NCBI GenBank assembly: GCA_964544115.1
Contig: CAZJBP010000032.1
Location: 1 to 25,063, forward strand
Reading direction: 5' to 3'
Source of the DNA: CAZJBP01 sp964544115
Lineage (GTDB): Bacteria > Verrucomicrobiota > Kiritimatiellia > UBA8416 > JADHWI01
DNA: 25,063 nucleotides
Shown: one piece after another, positions 15,365-22,326 of the stretch
How the letters are laid out: every line of letters begins with the position of its first letter
Position numbering within the stretch: position 1 is the stretch's first letter
The notes under the pieces: generated by a model
The model's input: the letters and a program-made list of their open reading frames with translations, nothing else
Told to the model about the DNA's origin: nothing
The model's database searches: none
Program-made: the position numbers and the translations under genes

Positions 15365-16447
15365 ATGACTATTCCCAGCCCTGAGATCGCGACACACATC
15401 CGGAATGTGCGGCCGGGCCACGCGGGCCGATCCTTTCTCGGGATGCAGAGGACCGGGGATGACCCCCTCGCCATCTTCCGCGGCTTCCCGCCGGACCCGG
15501 CACGCGTGGCGGCGCAGCTGGTCTTCGGCGGCTGCTCCTACCACGAGCAGGCCCTGAACACGATGGGCGGAATCAGCTGGCCCCTCCTGTGGCTGCAGGG
15601 CGATTCCTGCGACGGCCGGCACGTGGCGGGAACCCAGGCCCTGACGATGCACGGCGTGGACATCCGGCGACTTGAACGGAACGGGCGCGTCATCGGATCC
15701 TGCTGGTCGGACGCCGACGCCGACTACTGCTGCCTGGCGGGAGTCATGCCCGACAACCTCGCGGCGCCGCGACCGGCCCAGGCGCGCCAGGTCTTTGAAG
15801 GCATCGATCGCGCCCTCGAAGAGGCCGGCATGCATTTCCGCGATGTCGTGCGGACGTGGCTCTTTCTGGACCGACTGCTGGACTGGTACGGGGACTTCAA
15901 CGCCGTCCGCACCGCGTTCTTCCGCGAACGCGCCGTCCTCGAACACCTCATCCCGGCCAGCACGGGGATCGGCGCGGCCAACCCTGAGGGAGCCGCACTG
16001 GCGGCCGGCGCGATCGCGATCCGACCGAAGCACGCCGGGGTGACGATCCGCACCGTGGATTCGCCCCTGCAGTGCCCGGCGCCGGACTATCGCAGCTCGT
16101 TCAGCCGCGCCGTCGAGATCGGTTACCCCGACCGCCGTCACCTGATGGTCTCGGGCACGGCCAGCATTGCGCCGGACGGCGCCTCGATCCACCGGGGCGA
16201 CGTGCCGGCCCAGATCGACCTGACGATGCGCGTCGTGGAGGCGATCCTGGCATCGCGCGGCATGGACTGGAACTCGGCGGTACGAGGCATCGCATACTTC
16301 CAGCACATGGGCGACGCCCCGCTGCTGGCGGAGTACTGCCGCACCCACGGCATCGGCAACCTGCCGGTCATCAACGCACACGCCACGGTGTGCCGCGACG
16401 ACCTGCTCTTCGAGCTCGAGCTCGATGCGATCAAGGAGACACCATGA
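15365..16447 (+). CDS. Tandem RidA/YjgF-fold protein (chorismatase-like architecture)
   Basis: A 360-residue protein with two RidA/YjgF-like domains. The first includes VVRTWLFLDRLLDWYGDFN (R163 region) and LIPASTGIGAANPEGAAL; the second includes HLMVSGTASIAPDG (SGTAS at 263-267) and VRGIAYFQHM. Single RidA domains deaminate reactive enamines or imines. Two-domain versions of about this size include the FkbO/Hyg5/XanB2 chorismatases, which have the same overall fold, but I cannot establish that activity here. No signal peptide is visible, although the neighbours on both sides are exported. A GTG at 15350 overlapping the previous stop is an alternative start giving five more residues; neither start has a strong Shine-Dalgarno. 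The stop overlaps the next ATG by four bases (ATGA), pointing to translational coupling. Confidence 0.75.
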   Translation: MTIPSPEIATHIRNVRPGHAGRSFLGMQRTGDDPLAIFRGFPPDPARVAAQLVFGGCSYHEQALNTMGGISWPLLWLQGDSCDGRHVAGTQALTMHGVDIRRLERNGRVIGSCWSDADADYCCLAGVMPDNLAAPRPAQARQVFEGIDRALEEAGMHFRDVVRTWLFLDRLLDWYGDFNAVRTAFFRERAVLEHLIPASTGIGAANPEGAALAAGAIAIRPKHAGVTIRTVDSPLQCPAPDYRSSFSRAVEIGYPDRRHLMVSGTASIAPDGASIHRGDVPAQIDLTMRVVEAILASRGMDWNSAVRGIAYFQHMGDAPLLAEYCRTHGIGNLPVINAHATVCRDDLLFELELDAIKETP

Positions 16448-19400
16448 TGTGCGATAGCGGGAAACGCGCGGGAGGAGGCGCATGGGCCGCCTTCCTGAGA
16501 ACCCTCACCCTGGCCGCCGGACTGGCGGCCTGCGGCGCGCTGGCTGCGGACACGAACACGCCGCCGGCGCTGCCGGCGGAACTGGTGGGCTACACCACAT
16601 CGGAAGGCGTGGTCTGCAATACCGCCCAGTCGCTGCGGCTCGCGATCGAAGACCTGCTGGCAACATTCGGGGGCCGCTATCCACGCGGCCAGGAGTTCCT
16701 CGATCGCCTGGCGAAAGCCGGCGGAACGAACGCGCCGGCGGCGGAACTCGCGGCGCTGTCCGCCGAGGCCCTGCTGGCGAACCCGCTCCTGGATTTCGAC
16801 GAGCTGCTGCTCATCCGGCGCGATCCCCGAAACCTCTGCCTGCCTCAGAACTGGCAGGGCAACTGCGCCTTGCCCCGGGGCGACGTCGGCAATGACATCG
16901 CCATCCTCTCGCCGGTGCGGCCCGACGGCTCCCTGAAGACGCTGCTCGCTCCGGCGGGCCGACGGTTCGTGGGCGACATCGACCTGCATTTCGACGGCGA
17001 CCGCCTGCTGTTCTCGATGCCGGATGAGCAGGAGCGGTTCCAGATCTGGGAGATCAAGACCGACGGCACCGGGCTGCGCCAGGTCACAACGTCGGAGCCG
17101 GACGTGGACAACTACGACGCCTGCTACCTGCCCAGCGGCAAGATCGTCTATGACTCCACGGCGATCATGCAGGGCGTGCCCTGCGTCGGCGGCGGGAACA
17201 CGGTGGCCAATCTCTTCCTGACCGACGCGGACGGCTCCGCCCGGCGTCGGCTCTGCTTCGATCAGGACCACGACTGGTGTCCAACCGTGATGCCTGATGG
17301 CCGGGTGATGTATTCGCGCTGGGAGTATTCGGACCTGCCGCACTACTTCTCACGCCTGCTCTTCAAGATGAATCCCGACGGCACCGGACAGTCCGAGCTC
17401 ACCGGCAGCAACTCGTGCTGGCCGAACTCGACGTTCTATGCCCGCCCCATCCCGGGCTCGGCGAGCAAGCTGGTGGCGATTGTCAGCGGACACCACGGCG
17501 TGCCGCGCATGGGCGAGCTCGTCCTCTTCGACACCGCTCGCGGCCAGCGCGAAAACGAAGGCGTCATCCAGCGCATCCCAGGCCGCGGCCGGGCGGTGCC
17601 GGCAAGAATCGGCGACGGAATTGTGGACGCTTCCAGCCCGAAGTTCCTGCATCCGTTCCCGCTGAGCGAGAAGTACGTTCTCGTCAGCGCCAACCTGCAG
17701 GACCAGTGGGGCATCTACCTCGTCGACACGTTCGACAACATCGTGCCGATTCGCACCGTCGCCGATGCGGCGATGCTGGAGCCTGTTCCGCTCCGCCGCG
17801 TGCCGCGCCCGCCCGTGATCCCCGACCGGACCGATGCGCGCCGCAAGGACGCCGACGTCTACATCGGCGACGTGTATGCGGGCGAGGGAATGCGCGGCGT
17901 GCCCCGCGGCACCGTGAAAGCCCTGCGGGTCTACTCGTTCGGCTTCGCGGCACCCGGCATGGGCGGGCACAACGAGATCGGTCTCGACGGCCCCTGGGAC
18001 GCCCGCCGCATCTTCGGCACCGTGCCGGTGCAGGAGGACGGCTCGGCGGCCTTCGTTGTGCCCGCCAACACGCCGCTGGCCGTCCAGCCGCTGGACGCCG
18101 AGGGCAAGGCGGTGCAGCTGATGCGAAGCTGGTTCACGGCCATGCCCGGGGAGCGCGTCTCCTGCGTCGGCTGCCACGAGCGCCAGCCGGATTCGCCGCC
18201 CGTCAAACGGGCCCGCGCGTTCACGCAGCCGCCGGCGCCCATTCAGCCGTGGTACGGGCCGCCGCGCGGCTTCAGCTTCGCCCGCGAGGTGCAGCCCGTC
18301 TTGGACGCGTACTGCATTCGCTGTCACAACGGCGACCCGGCGCTCCCGGACCTGCGCGCCAGCGGCGAGGGCGGCTTCAGCGCCGCCTATCAAAGCCTGC
18401 ACCGCTTCGTGTACCGCCCCGGCCCGGAAAGCGACTACCACATCCTGAACCCGATGGAGTATCACGCCGACACCAGCGAGCTGGTGCAGCTGCTCCAGCA
18501 GGGCCATCACGGGGTGCGGCTCGACGCCCAGTCCTGGGATCGCTTGATCACGTGGATTGACTTCAACGTGCCGTACTTCGGGTCCTGGATGGAGAAGGTC
18601 GGTCCGCGACCCGTCCTGAAACGCCGCCAGGAACTGGACGCCGCCGATGCCGGTCTCGAGGCCGATTTCGAAACGATCCCCGCTCAGGAGGTGAAGCTGG
18701 ATGCTGCGCCTCCGGCCGCGCCCGACGTGGAGGAGTCGGCTCCCGCCCCTTGCCCCGGCTGGCCCTTCACCGCGGGGGCGGTGACGAACCAGACGCTGGA
18801 CCTGGGTGGCGGCGTGAGCTTGGATATGTCCCTCATTCCCGCCGGCGAGTTTGTCATGCGCCAGGCCCGCGTGAACGTCGACGCCTCGTTCTGGATGGCA
18901 AGATGCGAGGTCAACAATCAGCTCTTTGCCCTGTTCGACCCGCAGCATGACAGCCGGTACTTCAACCCCATGGGGAAGGATCAGGCCAATCGGGGTGTTC
19001 CCATGAACGAGCCGCAGCAGCCGGTCGTGCGCGTGAGCTGGCAGCGCGCCATGGAGTTCTGCGCCTGGCTGTCGGCGAAGACCGGACGCCGCTTCACGCT
19101 GCCGACCGAAAGCCAGTGGGAATGGGCCTCGCGCGCCGGCAGCGCTGAGGCCTTCTGGTTCGGCCCGGTGGGTGCCGACTACGGCAAGTTCGCCAACCTC
19201 GCCGACGCCACCTTCGGCCGCTTCTCGGGCGGCCAGGCGCCGCCGAACTGGCGGCCGGCGGACACCGGCGTGAACGACAACGCGCTGGCCCCCGCCGCGA
19301 CCGGCACGTATCAGCCGAATCCCTGGGGCCTGTACGACATGCACGGCAATGCCGCGGAGTGGACGCTCACGCCCGCGGAGGCCGCGGGCAAACGGATCGT

Positions 19401-19560
19401 TCGCGGCGGATCCTTCTATGACCGCGCCTGTCGCGCCACCGCCAGCCACCGGCTGGCATACCCCGAGTGGTCCGGCGTCCATAACGTCGGCTTCCGGGTG
19501 GCGTGTGAGGCGGAACCGGACAAGGACCCTCGCGCCGCGGCAGCAGCGCACGCAGAATAG
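16444..19560 (+). CDS. Exported HzsA-like propeller/cytochrome c protein fused to an FGE-sulfatase (SUMF1) domain
   Basis: A 1038-residue multi-domain protein. The start has AAGGAGA upstream and overlaps the preceding stop. The N-terminal signal (FLRTLTLAAGLAACGALAA) contains LAAC, which fits a lipobox, though Ala-x-Ala cleavage is also possible. Residues of about 100-480 resemble the middle domain of hydrazine synthase subunit alpha and TolB-type blades (LCLPQNWQGNCALP, IWEIKTDGTGLRQVT, VDNYDACYLPSGKIVYDST). Two haem-c sites follow: CVGCH (C574, C577, H578) and CIRCH (C624, C627, H628). Residues of about 785-1022 form a C-type-lectin-like FGE/SUMF1 domain (SWQRAMEFCAWLSAKTGRR, LPTESQWEWASRAG, DMHGNAAEWT, RGGSFYD). 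The paired Cys of true formylglycine-generating enzyme is not present after RGGS, so I do not call it a sulfatase activator. It likely works at the membrane or in the periplasm in redox chemistry; the substrate is unknown. Confidence 0.85.
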   Translation: MMCDSGKRAGGGAWAAFLRTLTLAAGLAACGALAADTNTPPALPAELVGYTTSEGVVCNTAQSLRLAIEDLLATFGGRYPRGQEFLDRLAKAGGTNAPAAELAALSAEALLANPLLDFDELLLIRRDPRNLCLPQNWQGNCALPRGDVGNDIAILSPVRPDGSLKTLLAPAGRRFVGDIDLHFDGDRLLFSMPDEQERFQIWEIKTDGTGLRQVTTSEPDVDNYDACYLPSGKIVYDSTAIMQGVPCVGGGNTVANLFLTDADGSARRRLCFDQDHDWCPTVMPDGRVMYSRWEYSDLPHYFSRLLFKMNPDGTGQSELTGSNSCWPNSTFYARPIPGSASKLVAIVSGHHGVPRMGELVLFDTARGQRENEGVIQRIPGRGRAVPARIGDGIVDASSPKFLHPFPLSEKYVLVSANLQDQWGIYLVDTFDNIVPIRTVADAAMLEPVPLRRVPRPPVIPDRTDARRKDADVYIGDVYAGEGMRGVPRGTVKALRVYSFGFAAPGMGGHNEIGLDGPWDARRIFGTVPVQEDGSAAFVVPANTPLAVQPLDAEGKAVQLMRSWFTAMPGERVSCVGCHERQPDSPPVKRARAFTQPPAPIQPWYGPPRGFSFAREVQPVLDAYCIRCHNGDPALPDLRASGEGGFSAAYQSLHRFVYRPGPESDYHILNPMEYHADTSELVQLLQQGHHGVRLDAQSWDRLITWIDFNVPYFGSWMEKVGPRPVLKRRQELDAADAGLEADFETIPAQEVKLDAAPPAAPDVEESAPAPCPGWPFTAGAVTNQTLDLGGGVSLDMSLIPAGEFVMRQARVNVDASFWMARCEVNNQLFALFDPQHDSRYFNPMGKDQANRGVPMNEPQQPVVRVSWQRAMEFCAWLSAKTGRRFTLPTESQWEWASRAGSAEAFWFGPVGADYGKFANLADATFGRFSGGQAPPNWRPADTGVNDNALAPAATGTYQPNPWGLYDMHGNAAEWTLTPAEAAGKRIVRGGSFYDRACRATASHRLAYPEWSGVHNVGFRVACEAEPDKDPRAAAAAHAE

Positions 19561-19579
19561 ATCGGACAAGGAGGCAGCA

Positions 19580-20872
19580 GTGAACAGGACGCTTCAGCTT
19601 CTCAAGACGGTTGAATCCTTCGGGCTCAAGAAGTACCCCGTCGGCTTCTGGAACTACACCAACCTCGCGGAGCACGGCAGCCACTTCGACGAACAGGAGA
19701 TGGATTCGCTCGTCGACGGCGGCTATACCCTGACGCAGACGCCCGGCTTCAACCCGGCGAACCCGGCGGAGGTCGCCCAGATCCGCAGGCTCCTGAACTG
19801 GGCGCAGGAGCGCGGCATGAAGCTCATTCCGCGCGACCCCCGGTGCGAGGCGGGCAGCGACCCGACCGGCAAGCTGCCCAAGCCCGGCTTCCGGGAAGGC
19901 GCACGGGCGGCCATACAGGATCTCGGCGCCCATCCGGCGAATTTCGGCTTCTACGTGGGGGACGAAGGCACCAACGACGGCATGTTTGAGTGCCACCGCA
20001 TCCTGAGGGAGCTGGCCCCGCACCTTCACCATTTCTACAACTTCCTTCCCCACTTCCCGGGCTTCAATACGGAACAGGGCTGGGCTGCTTACCTCGACGA
20101 CTTTGTCGCCAAGGGCCATGCCGACCTGCTCGCGTACGACTGCTACGCGCAACTGAACATGGAGAACCCCGAACAGGGCCAGCACGACTACTTCCGCAAC
20201 CTGCGCCTTTACCGCGAGGCGGCCCTGCGCAACGGCGTCCCGTTCTGGAACACCCCGCTGTGCATCGGGCACAATCAGTACCTGTGCCCGAACTTCAACG
20301 ACCTCCGCTGGCAGTTCAACACATCCGTCGCCTCCGGCGCCCACGGCATCGTCTGGTTCTTCCACTACCAGCCGCAATGGGGCGGCAACTACCGATTCGC
20401 CCCTGTCGACGAGTTCTGGGAGAAGACGCAGACGTTCCACGACCTGCGCCGCGTGCACCGGGGGTTCCACCGCTACTATGGCGACCTGTTCAACCGCCTG
20501 GCTTCAACGCGCGTCAGTTTCTATCCCAAGGCATACGGCGGTGGCGAGACGTGGACCCCGAACGACGTGGTCTCCGCCATCTGGCCGGCTTACGACAACG
20601 CCGCGCCCATTCTGGTTGGCGAATTCATCGATGCGCAGAACCGTCGCTACATCATGTTCGTCAACAACAGCACGACCCATATCGACCGTGTGCTGGTCAA
20701 GTTCCGGAAGAACGTGAAGCTGTTCTCGTGGGACCACAACGGCCAGGAGCGCGAGGGCGGGTCCTACAGTGCGGAGGGCGGCCCGAAACTCGATGCCGAC
20801 GGCGTGACGCTCTGGCACTGGATGGCTCCGGGCCAGGAGGCCGTGTACCGGGTGGAGTTCACAGAAGGCTGA
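19580..20872 (+). CDS. Putative glycoside hydrolase (GH-A clan-like TIM barrel with C-terminal beta domain)
   Basis: A 430-residue protein starting at GTG 19580, with AAGGAGG five bases upstream. The barrel-like part includes FWNYTNLAEHG, TLTQTPGFNPANPAEV, FYVGDEGTNDG, LAYDCYAQLN and GIVWFFHYQPQWGG. The E of GDEG (about residue 124) is in the place where clan GH-A enzymes carry the acid/base, but this is inference. The C-terminal part (about residues 320-430) looks like an all-beta domain (FVNNSTTHIDRVLVKFRKNV). No signal peptide is visible. I cannot give a CAZy family. It lies 19 bases after the HzsA-like gene, so it belongs to that operon, and its last 14 bases overlap the 3' end of the convergent VapC gene. 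Confidence 0.65.
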   Translation: MNRTLQLLKTVESFGLKKYPVGFWNYTNLAEHGSHFDEQEMDSLVDGGYTLTQTPGFNPANPAEVAQIRRLLNWAQERGMKLIPRDPRCEAGSDPTGKLPKPGFREGARAAIQDLGAHPANFGFYVGDEGTNDGMFECHRILRELAPHLHHFYNFLPHFPGFNTEQGWAAYLDDFVAKGHADLLAYDCYAQLNMENPEQGQHDYFRNLRLYREAALRNGVPFWNTPLCIGHNQYLCPNFNDLRWQFNTSVASGAHGIVWFFHYQPQWGGNYRFAPVDEFWEKTQTFHDLRRVHRGFHRYYGDLFNRLASTRVSFYPKAYGGGETWTPNDVVSAIWPAYDNAAPILVGEFIDAQNRRYIMFVNNSTTHIDRVLVKFRKNVKLFSWDHNGQEREGGSYSAEGGPKLDADGVTLWHWMAPGQEAVYRVEFTEG

Positions 20873-21236
20873 GGGGCACATGCTTGCTCAGAAGGCGAAA
20901 GTGCTTGTCCAGGGAGAACAGCGAGAGGCCGTGCTGTATCGCATGCTGAGCAACGATGAGGTCCGGAAGGCCCACCTTGTTGATGCCGTTGCGGAGGCAT
21001 GTCACCTGTAGCTCTACGATGCCGCTCCAGTCGACCGTGAGGGGGACGCGCTCGATTGCGCGAAGGAGGCCCACGAGCTTCCGCTCGCCACGAACCAGCA
21101 GTGCAGGCGTCAGTTCGGCGAGGATGAGGTCGTTGGTGACCACCAGGCCTTCCTCAATCAACCAGTCCAGGGCAGGCAGGTCACTGGTGCCGCGGAAGTA
21201 GGCCACCCATACGGAACTGTCCACGAGGACGTTCAT
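20859..21236 (-). CDS. vapC: VapC-type PIN-domain ribonuclease toxin
   Basis: A 125-residue PIN-domain protein of standard VapC length. The acidic metal-binding residues are all present: D6 in VLVDSSVW, E41 in ILAEL, D92 in GLPDLIVAQHA and D110 in FSLDKHF. VapC toxins are magnesium-dependent endoribonucleases that cut tRNA or rRNA unless bound by VapB. Its ATG overlaps the stop of the antitoxin gene by four bases (ATGA), the classic coupled arrangement. Its 3' end overlaps the convergent glycoside-hydrolase-like gene by 14 bases. The toxin looks intact. Confidence 0.93.
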   Translation of the reverse strand: MNVLVDSSVWVAYFRGTSDLPALDWLIEEGLVVTNDLILAELTPALLVRGERKLVGLLRAIERVPLTVDWSGIVELQVTCLRNGINKVGLPDLIVAQHAIQHGLSLFSLDKHFRLLSKHVPLSLL

Positions 21237-21427
21237 GCGCGTTTCCGAAGCGCGTCGAGGTCCACGTCCAGATCCACCTGCCCCTTGAACGCCCGCAGCT
21301 CCTGGAGTCGGCTTTTCCGAACGAAATCCTGCAGGGCTGCGATAATGACTGCGGTCTTCGTCTTCTGATGGGACGCTTTCATCGCGTCTTGCATGAGCCG
21401 GTCAGGCAGGTCCAGCGTCGTTCGCAT
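21233..21427 (-). CDS. vapB: VapB-family antitoxin
   Basis: A 64-residue antitoxin. The N-terminus MRTTLDLPDRLMQDAMKAS is a ribbon-helix-helix DNA-binding segment, followed by TKTAVIIAALQDFVRKSRL. The acidic C-terminal tail (VDLDVDLDALRKRA) would wrap the toxin. The start at 21427 has GGAGGA upstream on its strand; the longer in-frame reading to 21706 crosses gene-poor DNA and is not supported. It neutralises the PIN toxin encoded by the overlapping downstream gene and should repress the operon through the palindrome at 21470-21488. Confidence 0.9.
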   Translation of the reverse strand: MRTTLDLPDRLMQDAMKASHQKTKTAVIIAALQDFVRKSRLQELRAFKGQVDLDVDLDALRKRA

Positions 21428-21448
21428 CGTCTTTCCTCCGGGCAGCAG

Positions 21449-21488
21449 TATGCACGCACACCACCATCGATGCATACATGATATGCAT
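21449..21488 (-). promoter_or_regulatory. Probable vapBC operator/promoter
   Basis: A perfect inverted repeat, ATGCATA-CATGA-TATGCAT (21470-21488), lies about 43 bases upstream of the antitoxin start. A third half-site TATGCA (21449-21454) sits between it and the gene, 33 bases from the matching half-site, close to three helical turns. On the minus strand TATCAT inside the palindrome could be a -10, with a weak TGGACG -35 18 bases upstream. Ribbon-helix-helix antitoxins bind such short palindromes to autoregulate. Confidence 0.6.
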
Positions 21489-21610
21489 TCACCGCCCTCC
21501 TCGTCCATATCCGTTTTTTTGCCGTCAGGCCGTAACGGATGGCGCTCCGGCACGGGATGACCCCGGGCGTGAAAGGCCGTGTGCCGCGTCTTCTTCTGGG
21601 TGAACAGCAG

Positions 21611-21637
21611 AACCGCAGAATACCCAACCGCAGAATA
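21611..21637 (+). repeat. Short direct repeat AACCGCAGAATA, two copies
   Basis: AACCGCAGAATA occurs at 21611-21622 and again at 21626-21637, with a 15-base period. It lies in the gene-poor region downstream of the vap promoter. It could be a small duplication or a protein-binding pair; nothing in the context decides. Confidence 0.6.
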
Positions 21638-21717
21638 TCGTTCGAACCTTTCCCCGCAACCCCAGGCGCGAAAGGGCGTGGGATGGGGTCCGAAACAAGC
21701 GGACACGCGCTCCCTTT

Positions 21718-21745
21718 ACCGCCCCGCCCGAAGGGCCGGGGCGGT
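21718..21745. repeat. Strong GC hairpin
   Basis: Arms ACCGCCCCG (21718-21726) and CGGGGCGGT (21737-21745) are perfectly complementary. The inner CCC/GGG pairs leave one bulged C and a GAA loop. There is no T run after it on the plus strand, so it resembles an intergenic palindromic repeat more than an intrinsic terminator. Confidence 0.65.
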
Positions 21746-21828
21746 GGCGAACGTGGCGCGGATCGGGTTGCGGCGGTCCCGCCGCTCGAAACCGGACGCG
21801 GGAGATCGGTCCGGATGCAAGGCGACGA

Positions 21829-21858
21829 GGGGGCGCCAGACTTCCTGTCTGCGCCCCC
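21829..21858. repeat. Intergenic palindrome containing CAGACTTCCTGTCTG
   Basis: GGGGGCGC (21829-21836) pairs with GCGCCCCC (21851-21858) and the inner AGAC pairs with GTCT, with one bulged C and a TTCCT loop. The CAGACAGGAAGTCTG-like core, when read on the minus strand, resembles dispersed intergenic palindromes of other bacteria. Only one copy is visible in the window. Confidence 0.7.
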
Positions 21859-21969
21859 GAAGGCAACGCGGCAGACGGGCCGATATCACGCGCCCGGTTT
21901 CGACCCGATCAGCGACACATCCCCCGTCGGCCTCAAGACCGATTCACCCCCGCCGCAGGCCCCCGAGGT

Positions 21970-22183
21970 CGATACCGATGGCGATCCCGACTCCGACGCG
22001 AATGGCACTCACTTAAGGGGTCCTTGCCTTCCTTATCGTAATCCTAATCTTGCTCTTACTCCGCTCATGCATGATGGATTACGATTAAGATCAAGATTAG
22101 GACCCGGATGGGAATTAGCGCTTAACTAAGCGCCATTCGATTCCGATACCGACGGCGACCCCGAAGCGACAGAAAGAAGATTA
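21970..22183 (+). repeat. Complex palindromic repeat, copy B (inverted relative to copy A at 1-205)
   Basis: Plus-strand sequence here matches the minus strand of 1-205. The palindromic core is 21999-22139, with outer arms CGAATGGC and GCGCCATTCG. The inner arms are 22043-22062 and 22076-22101, the latter carrying the units GGATTA, CGATTA, AGATCA, AGATTA. A hairpin with AATTAGCGCTT and AAGCGCCATT lies at 22113-22137. The flanks also follow a six-base beat: GATACC, GATGGC, GATCCC, GACTCC, GACGCG on the left and GATTCC, GATACC, GACGGC, GACCCC on the right. The right end reads AAGAAGATTA then GATGCGTCTGCCCTG, similar to 299-317. Confidence 0.85.
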
Positions 22184-22202
22184 GATGCGTCTGCCCTGCC
22201 CC

Positions 22203-22227
22203 CTGTTCTGTTGTCGCTGTTCTGTTG
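22203..22227 (+). promoter_or_regulatory. Tandem operator-like repeat overlapping the -35 box
   Basis: CTGTTCTGTTG occurs at 22203-22213 and exactly again at 22217-22227, a 14-base period. The second copy overlaps the -35 hexamer of the promoter at 22225-22253, so a protein bound here could repress or recruit RNA polymerase for the ROK operon. No regulator gene is present in the window. Confidence 0.55.
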
Positions 22228-22253
22228 ACCCTCCGGCCCTCAGGTGGTATAAG
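22225..22253 (+). promoter_or_regulatory. Sigma-70-type promoter for the ROK/PIG-L/DegT operon
   Basis: TTGACC (22225-22230) and TATAAG (22248-22253) match the -35 and -10 consensus at five of six positions each, with exactly 17 bases between. Transcription would start near 22260, leaving a leader of about 60 bases before GTG 22323. It is the clearest promoter in the window. Confidence 0.75.
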
Positions 22254-22278
22254 CATCGGCTCTCAATTCAGGCAACCC

Positions 22279-22326
22279 ATGGGCAAGACATACAGATCGC
22301 GACTTGAGAGGAGCACGCCGGCGTGA
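22279..22326 (+). CDS. Possible 15-codon leader peptide
   Basis: An ATG at 22279 opens a 15-codon frame reading MGKTYRSRLERSTPA, whose TGA (22324-22326) overlaps the GTG start of the ROK-like gene. It lies wholly inside the predicted leader RNA. It has no good Shine-Dalgarno, and the peptide has no run of one amino acid that would mark an attenuator. It may be chance, or may couple translation to the next gene. Confidence 0.2.
   Translation: MGKTYRSRLERSTPA

Larger units (their letters stand above)
21489..21969. other. Gene-free region with several small repeats
   Basis: Together with repeat copy B this makes nearly 0.9 kb without a convincing gene. Open frames run across it but show no homology, no Shine-Dalgarno and no conserved motif. 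It contains a T7 run (21514-21520), an adjacent direct repeat and two strong GC hairpins, listed separately. I see no transposase, tRNA or attachment site. Confidence 0.6.

Noticed and set aside
21514..21520. T7 run as an intrinsic terminator
   Set aside because: No stable hairpin lies directly before it on the plus strand and no plus-strand gene ends nearby.
21539..22129. 196-codon open frame across the gene-poor region
   Set aside because: It crosses the GC hairpins and repeat copy B, has no ribosome site or motif, and its Asp-rich end comes from the hexamer repeat.
1..22183. Composite transposon bounded by the inverted repeats
   Set aside because: There is no transposase, integrase or target duplication, and the repeats look like intergenic palindromes.
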